64,000 nt of DNA from Fodinicurvata sediminis DSM 21159 (lineage in GTDB: Bacteria; Pseudomonadota; Alphaproteobacteria; Kiloniellales; DSM-21159). Every line of letters begins with the position of its first letter. The stretch's first letter is position 1. Positions 61,592 through 64,000 of the stretch are shown here, piece by piece. The DNA lies in contig NZ_ATVH01000015.1 in the NCBI RefSeq assembly GCF_000420625.1, positions 1 to 64,000 on the forward strand. The letters are read 5' to 3'. The translations under genes were made by a program, and so were the position numbers. A model generated the notes under the pieces. It was not told the DNA's origin. It was given only the letters and a program-made list of their open reading frames with translations, and ran no database searches.

Positions 61592-63124
61592 ATGAAAATT
61601 CGCGCACAGGTCTCCATGGTCCTGAACCTCGACAAGTGTATCGGCTGTCACACCTGCTCGGTCACCTGCAAGAACGTCTGGACCAATCGCGAGGGCATGG
61701 AATACGTCTGGTTCAACAACGTCGAGACCAAGCCGGGCGTCGGCTATCCCAAGGACTGGGAGAACCAGGATCGCTGGAAGGGTGGCTGGCAGCGCAAGAA
61801 GAACGGCAAGCTGGAGCCGCGCATCGGCGGGCGCTTCCGGGTCCTGGCCAAGATCTTCGCCAATCCCGACCTGCCCGAGATAGACGACTACTACGAGCCC
61901 TTCACCTTCACCTACGAACACCTGCAGACGGCGCCGGAAAGCCCCACTATGCCCACGGCGCGGCCGGTCTCGCTGATCAGCGGCGAGATCATGGAGAAGA
62001 TCAACTGGGGGCCGAACTGGGAGGAGATCCTGGGTGGCGAGTTCTCGAAGCGCTCCCAGGACTACAATTTCCGGGACATCGAGAAGGAGATCTACGGGCA
62101 GTTCGAGCAGACCTTCATGTTCTATCTGCCGCGGCTGTGCGAGCACTGCCTGAATCCCACCTGTGTCGCTTCCTGCCCCTCGGGGTCCATCTACAAGCGC
62201 GAGGAGGACGGCATCGTCCTGGTGGACCAGGAGAAGTGTCGCGGCTGGCGCATGTGCGTCAGCGGCTGCCCCTACAAGAAGATCTATTACAATTGGCAGT
62301 CTGGAAAGGCCGAGAAGTGCACCTTCTGCTATCCGCGCATTGAGGCCGGGCAGCCGACGGTCTGTTCCGAGACCTGTGTGGGGCGCATCCGTTATCTGGG
62401 GGTCATTCTCTATGATGCCGATCGCATCGAGGAAGCGGCCAGCACACCGGATGAGAAGGACCTTTATGAAGCACAGCTGGATATCTTCCTGGATCCACAC
62501 GATCCCGAGGTGATCCGCGAGGCGCGTGAGCAGGGCATTCCGGAGGCCTGGCTGGAAGCGGCCCAGAACTCCCCGGTCTACAAGATGGCCATCGAGTGGA
62601 AAGTCGCCTTCCCGCTGCACCCCGAATACCGCACGCTGCCCATGGTCTGGTACGTGCCGCCTCTCTCTCCGATTCAGGGGGCGGCCGAGGAAGGCCACAT
62701 CGGGTTCGACGGCGAGATTCCCGATGCCCGCAACCTGCGTATACCCATGCAGTACCTGGCGAACCTGCTGACCGCGGGCGACGAGGAGCCGGTTCTGAAC
62801 GCCATCCGGCGCATGTTCGCCATGCGGATCTTCATGCGGGACAAGCATGTGCACGGGCGGCTGAACAATCACATCGCGGGCGAAGTGGACCTGCTGCCCG
62901 AACAGATCGAGGAGATGTACAAGGTCATGGCGCTGGCCGCCTATGAGGATCGCTATGTCATCCCGACCACGCATCGCGAGGAGGTCGAGGACACCTACGA
63001 CCTGCAAGGCGGCTGCGGCTTTTCCTTCGGCAACGGCTGCTCGGAGGGGGACAGCAGTGATGTGCGGCTGTTCGGCAAACCGAACTCCATACGGGGCGCC
63101 TTGAAGAAAGCGAGCCTGTCATGA
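61592..63124 (+). CDS. narH: respiratory nitrate reductase beta subunit
   Basis: A 510-residue four-cluster iron-sulfur electron carrier between NarI haems and NarG. The first Cys group is C16, C19, C22, C26 (CIGCHTCSVTCKNVW); then come CEHCLNPTCVASCPSGSI, CRGWRMCVSGCPYKKI (the Trp marks the [3Fe-4S] cluster) and CTFCYPRIEAGQPTVCSETC. Length and order are normal. It is 12 bp after narG and overlaps narJ by ATGA (63121-63124). Confidence 0.98.
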   Translation: MKIRAQVSMVLNLDKCIGCHTCSVTCKNVWTNREGMEYVWFNNVETKPGVGYPKDWENQDRWKGGWQRKKNGKLEPRIGGRFRVLAKIFANPDLPEIDDYYEPFTFTYEHLQTAPESPTMPTARPVSLISGEIMEKINWGPNWEEILGGEFSKRSQDYNFRDIEKEIYGQFEQTFMFYLPRLCEHCLNPTCVASCPSGSIYKREEDGIVLVDQEKCRGWRMCVSGCPYKKIYYNWQSGKAEKCTFCYPRIEAGQPTVCSETCVGRIRYLGVILYDADRIEEAASTPDEKDLYEAQLDIFLDPHDPEVIREAREQGIPEAWLEAAQNSPVYKMAIEWKVAFPLHPEYRTLPMVWYVPPLSPIQGAAEEGHIGFDGEIPDARNLRIPMQYLANLLTAGDEEPVLNAIRRMFAMRIFMRDKHVHGRLNNHIAGEVDLLPEQIEEMYKVMALAAYEDRYVIPTTHREEVEDTYDLQGGCGFSFGNGCSEGDSSDVRLFGKPNSIRGALKKASLS

Positions 63125-63798
63125 AAAGCTTCCGCATCCTGGGCCTGCTGCTGACCTATCCCGAGCGGGAGATGATCGCTGCACTGGACGAAATGGAGTC
63201 GGTCCTGCAGGCCGAGTGCCTTCTGGGCCGCAGGGAGCTGGACAGCCTGCAGCCGCTGTTCACGCGACTGCGCTCTCAGGACCTGCTGGACCTGCAGGCA
63301 GACTACGTCCACCTGTTCGATCGTTCACGCCAGCTGTCCCTTCACCTTTACGAGCACCTGCATGGCGACAGCCGCGGCCGGGGCGAGGCCATGACGACGC
63401 TGTCCACGGTCTACAAGCTGAACGGCTTCGAACTGGCGGCCAACGAATTGCCGGACTATTTGCCGCTGGTCTGCGAGTTCGCCTCGCTGATCGAGGAGAA
63501 GGCGGCGCGCGCCCTGCTGGCCGATGCCGTCGATACCCTGGCGGCCATGGAGCGCTGTGCCCAGGCACGGGAGACGGATTACACTGCCGTCTTCTCGGTC
63601 CTGATCGCACTGTCCGCCCGCACGCCCGACGAGGAGGAAATTGCGGCCGTGCTGGCCGGCATGGCCAGCGAGCCGGAGTCTCTCGACGAACTGGATCGCG
63701 ACTGGGAGGAAGAGCCCGTGACCTTCGGGCCAGGGGCCCCTTCCTGCTCGGGTCTGCAGAACCATGGCCCATCGACCATGCCGGGACAGGAGCCCTGA
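63121..63798 (+). CDS. narJ: nitrate reductase assembly chaperone
   Basis: A 225-residue all-helical chaperone for molybdenum cofactor insertion into NarG; not part of the final enzyme. The family signature YVHLFDRSRQLSLHLYEHLH with GDSRGRGEAM (about 61-90) is intact, and FELAANELPDYLPLVCEFAS follows. The C-terminal tail (after DRDWEEEPVTFGPGAP) is Pro/Ser-rich. It overlaps the end of narH and is followed by narI after 4 bp. Confidence 0.96.
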   Translation: MKSFRILGLLLTYPEREMIAALDEMESVLQAECLLGRRELDSLQPLFTRLRSQDLLDLQADYVHLFDRSRQLSLHLYEHLHGDSRGRGEAMTTLSTVYKLNGFELAANELPDYLPLVCEFASLIEEKAARALLADAVDTLAAMERCAQARETDYTAVFSVLIALSARTPDEEEIAAVLAGMASEPESLDELDRDWEEEPVTFGPGAPSCSGLQNHGPSTMPGQEP

Positions 63799-63802
63799 AG
63801 CC

Positions 63803-64000
63803 ATGAGTGAATACCTGAACTATGCCGCTTTCGGCCTGTATCCCTATATCGCGCTGGCGGTCTTCCTGATCGGCAGCCTGGTCCGCTATGACCGCGACCC
63901 CTACACTTGGCGGTCGGGGTCCAGCCAGTTGCTGCGCAAGCGTCAGTTCGCCTGGGGCAGCTACCTCTTCCACATCGGTATCATCGGCCTGTTTCTGGGA
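63803..64000 (+). CDS. narI: respiratory nitrate reductase gamma subunit, partial
   Basis: Only the first 66 codons lie in the window. MSEYLNYAAFGLYPYIALAV starts the first membrane helix, VRYDRDPYTWRSGSSQLL is the typical loop, and YLFHIGIIGLFLG begins the second helix with a haem-ligand His. NarI is the cytochrome b anchor that oxidises quinol and passes electrons to NarH. The 3' end lies beyond the window edge. Confidence 0.95.
   Translation, partial: MSEYLNYAAFGLYPYIALAVFLIGSLVRYDRDPYTWRSGSSQLLRKRQFAWGSYLFHIGIIGLFLG

Noticed and set aside
60698-63007. 769-codon minus-strand frame opposite narG/narH
   Set aside because: Antisense to highly conserved nar genes; no motif of its own.

Overview
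The window looks like a piece of a GC-rich alphaproteobacterial chromosome, most likely a Rhodospirillales-type marine or halophilic denitrifier. That placement is an inference from protein resemblance, base composition and the FNR/NsrR/Nar gene set. No rRNA, tRNA, prophage or CRISPR array was seen.

Layout. 1-2532 is an intact IS66-family element with matching 25-bp ends; it appears to cut off the AT-rich 3' end of a foreign gene (2533-2667). 2742-19521 is a surface-polysaccharide region: five sulfotransferase-like genes, two 2OG-Fe(II) dioxygenases, a KdsB-type CMP-sugar synthetase with a HAD phosphatase, a DRE-TIM aldolase fused to a second domain, a GT-B-like transferase, a sialyltransferase-like protein, a methyltransferase, an ELM1-family protein and UDP-glucose dehydrogenase. 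19571-24752 holds hydrolases, a ParDE toxin-antitoxin pair and a GntR-linked catabolic operon, divergent from a branched-chain-amino-acid-type ABC transporter (24915-29572). 29654-36220 is a run of small genes: ExoD, DUF6152, a DUF6516/HTH toxin-antitoxin pair, a GDCCVxC protein, RidA, a cupin, DUF488, a quinone-reductase-like flavoprotein and a LysR regulator. 36424-37574 is an IS110-family element. 37691-47225 is a peptide-type ABC transporter with two M20 hydrolases, a class II aldolase and a GntR regulator. 47870-64000 is a nitrate/NO region: two NsrR-like Rrf2 regulators, a group III truncated haemoglobin, a ferredoxin, NnrS, an FNR regulator, two NarK transporters and narGHJI (narI runs off the end).

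Two observations stand out. First, the IS110 element lets a bridge RNA be read from sequence alone. Its 5' non-coding end contains a loop whose two guide segments match, 7 of 7 bases each, the two halves of the site the element occupies, and a second segment that matches 9 of 9 bases of the element's own right end. Second, the occupied site is a dispersed palindromic repeat present in about two dozen copies between the genes. Stem sequences of this repeat differ from copy to copy but stay base-paired; one copy is nested in the loop of another, and another contains the full 12-bp IS110 target, unoccupied.

How the genes work together. The first third probably builds and sulfates a surface glycan containing uronic acid and a CMP-activated ulosonic acid. 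The two ABC operons each pair a transporter with catabolic enzymes and an FCD-type GntR repressor. The last quarter senses oxygen loss (FNR, with a well-placed box and -10 element before narK) and NO (NsrR), imports nitrate and reduces it at the membrane.
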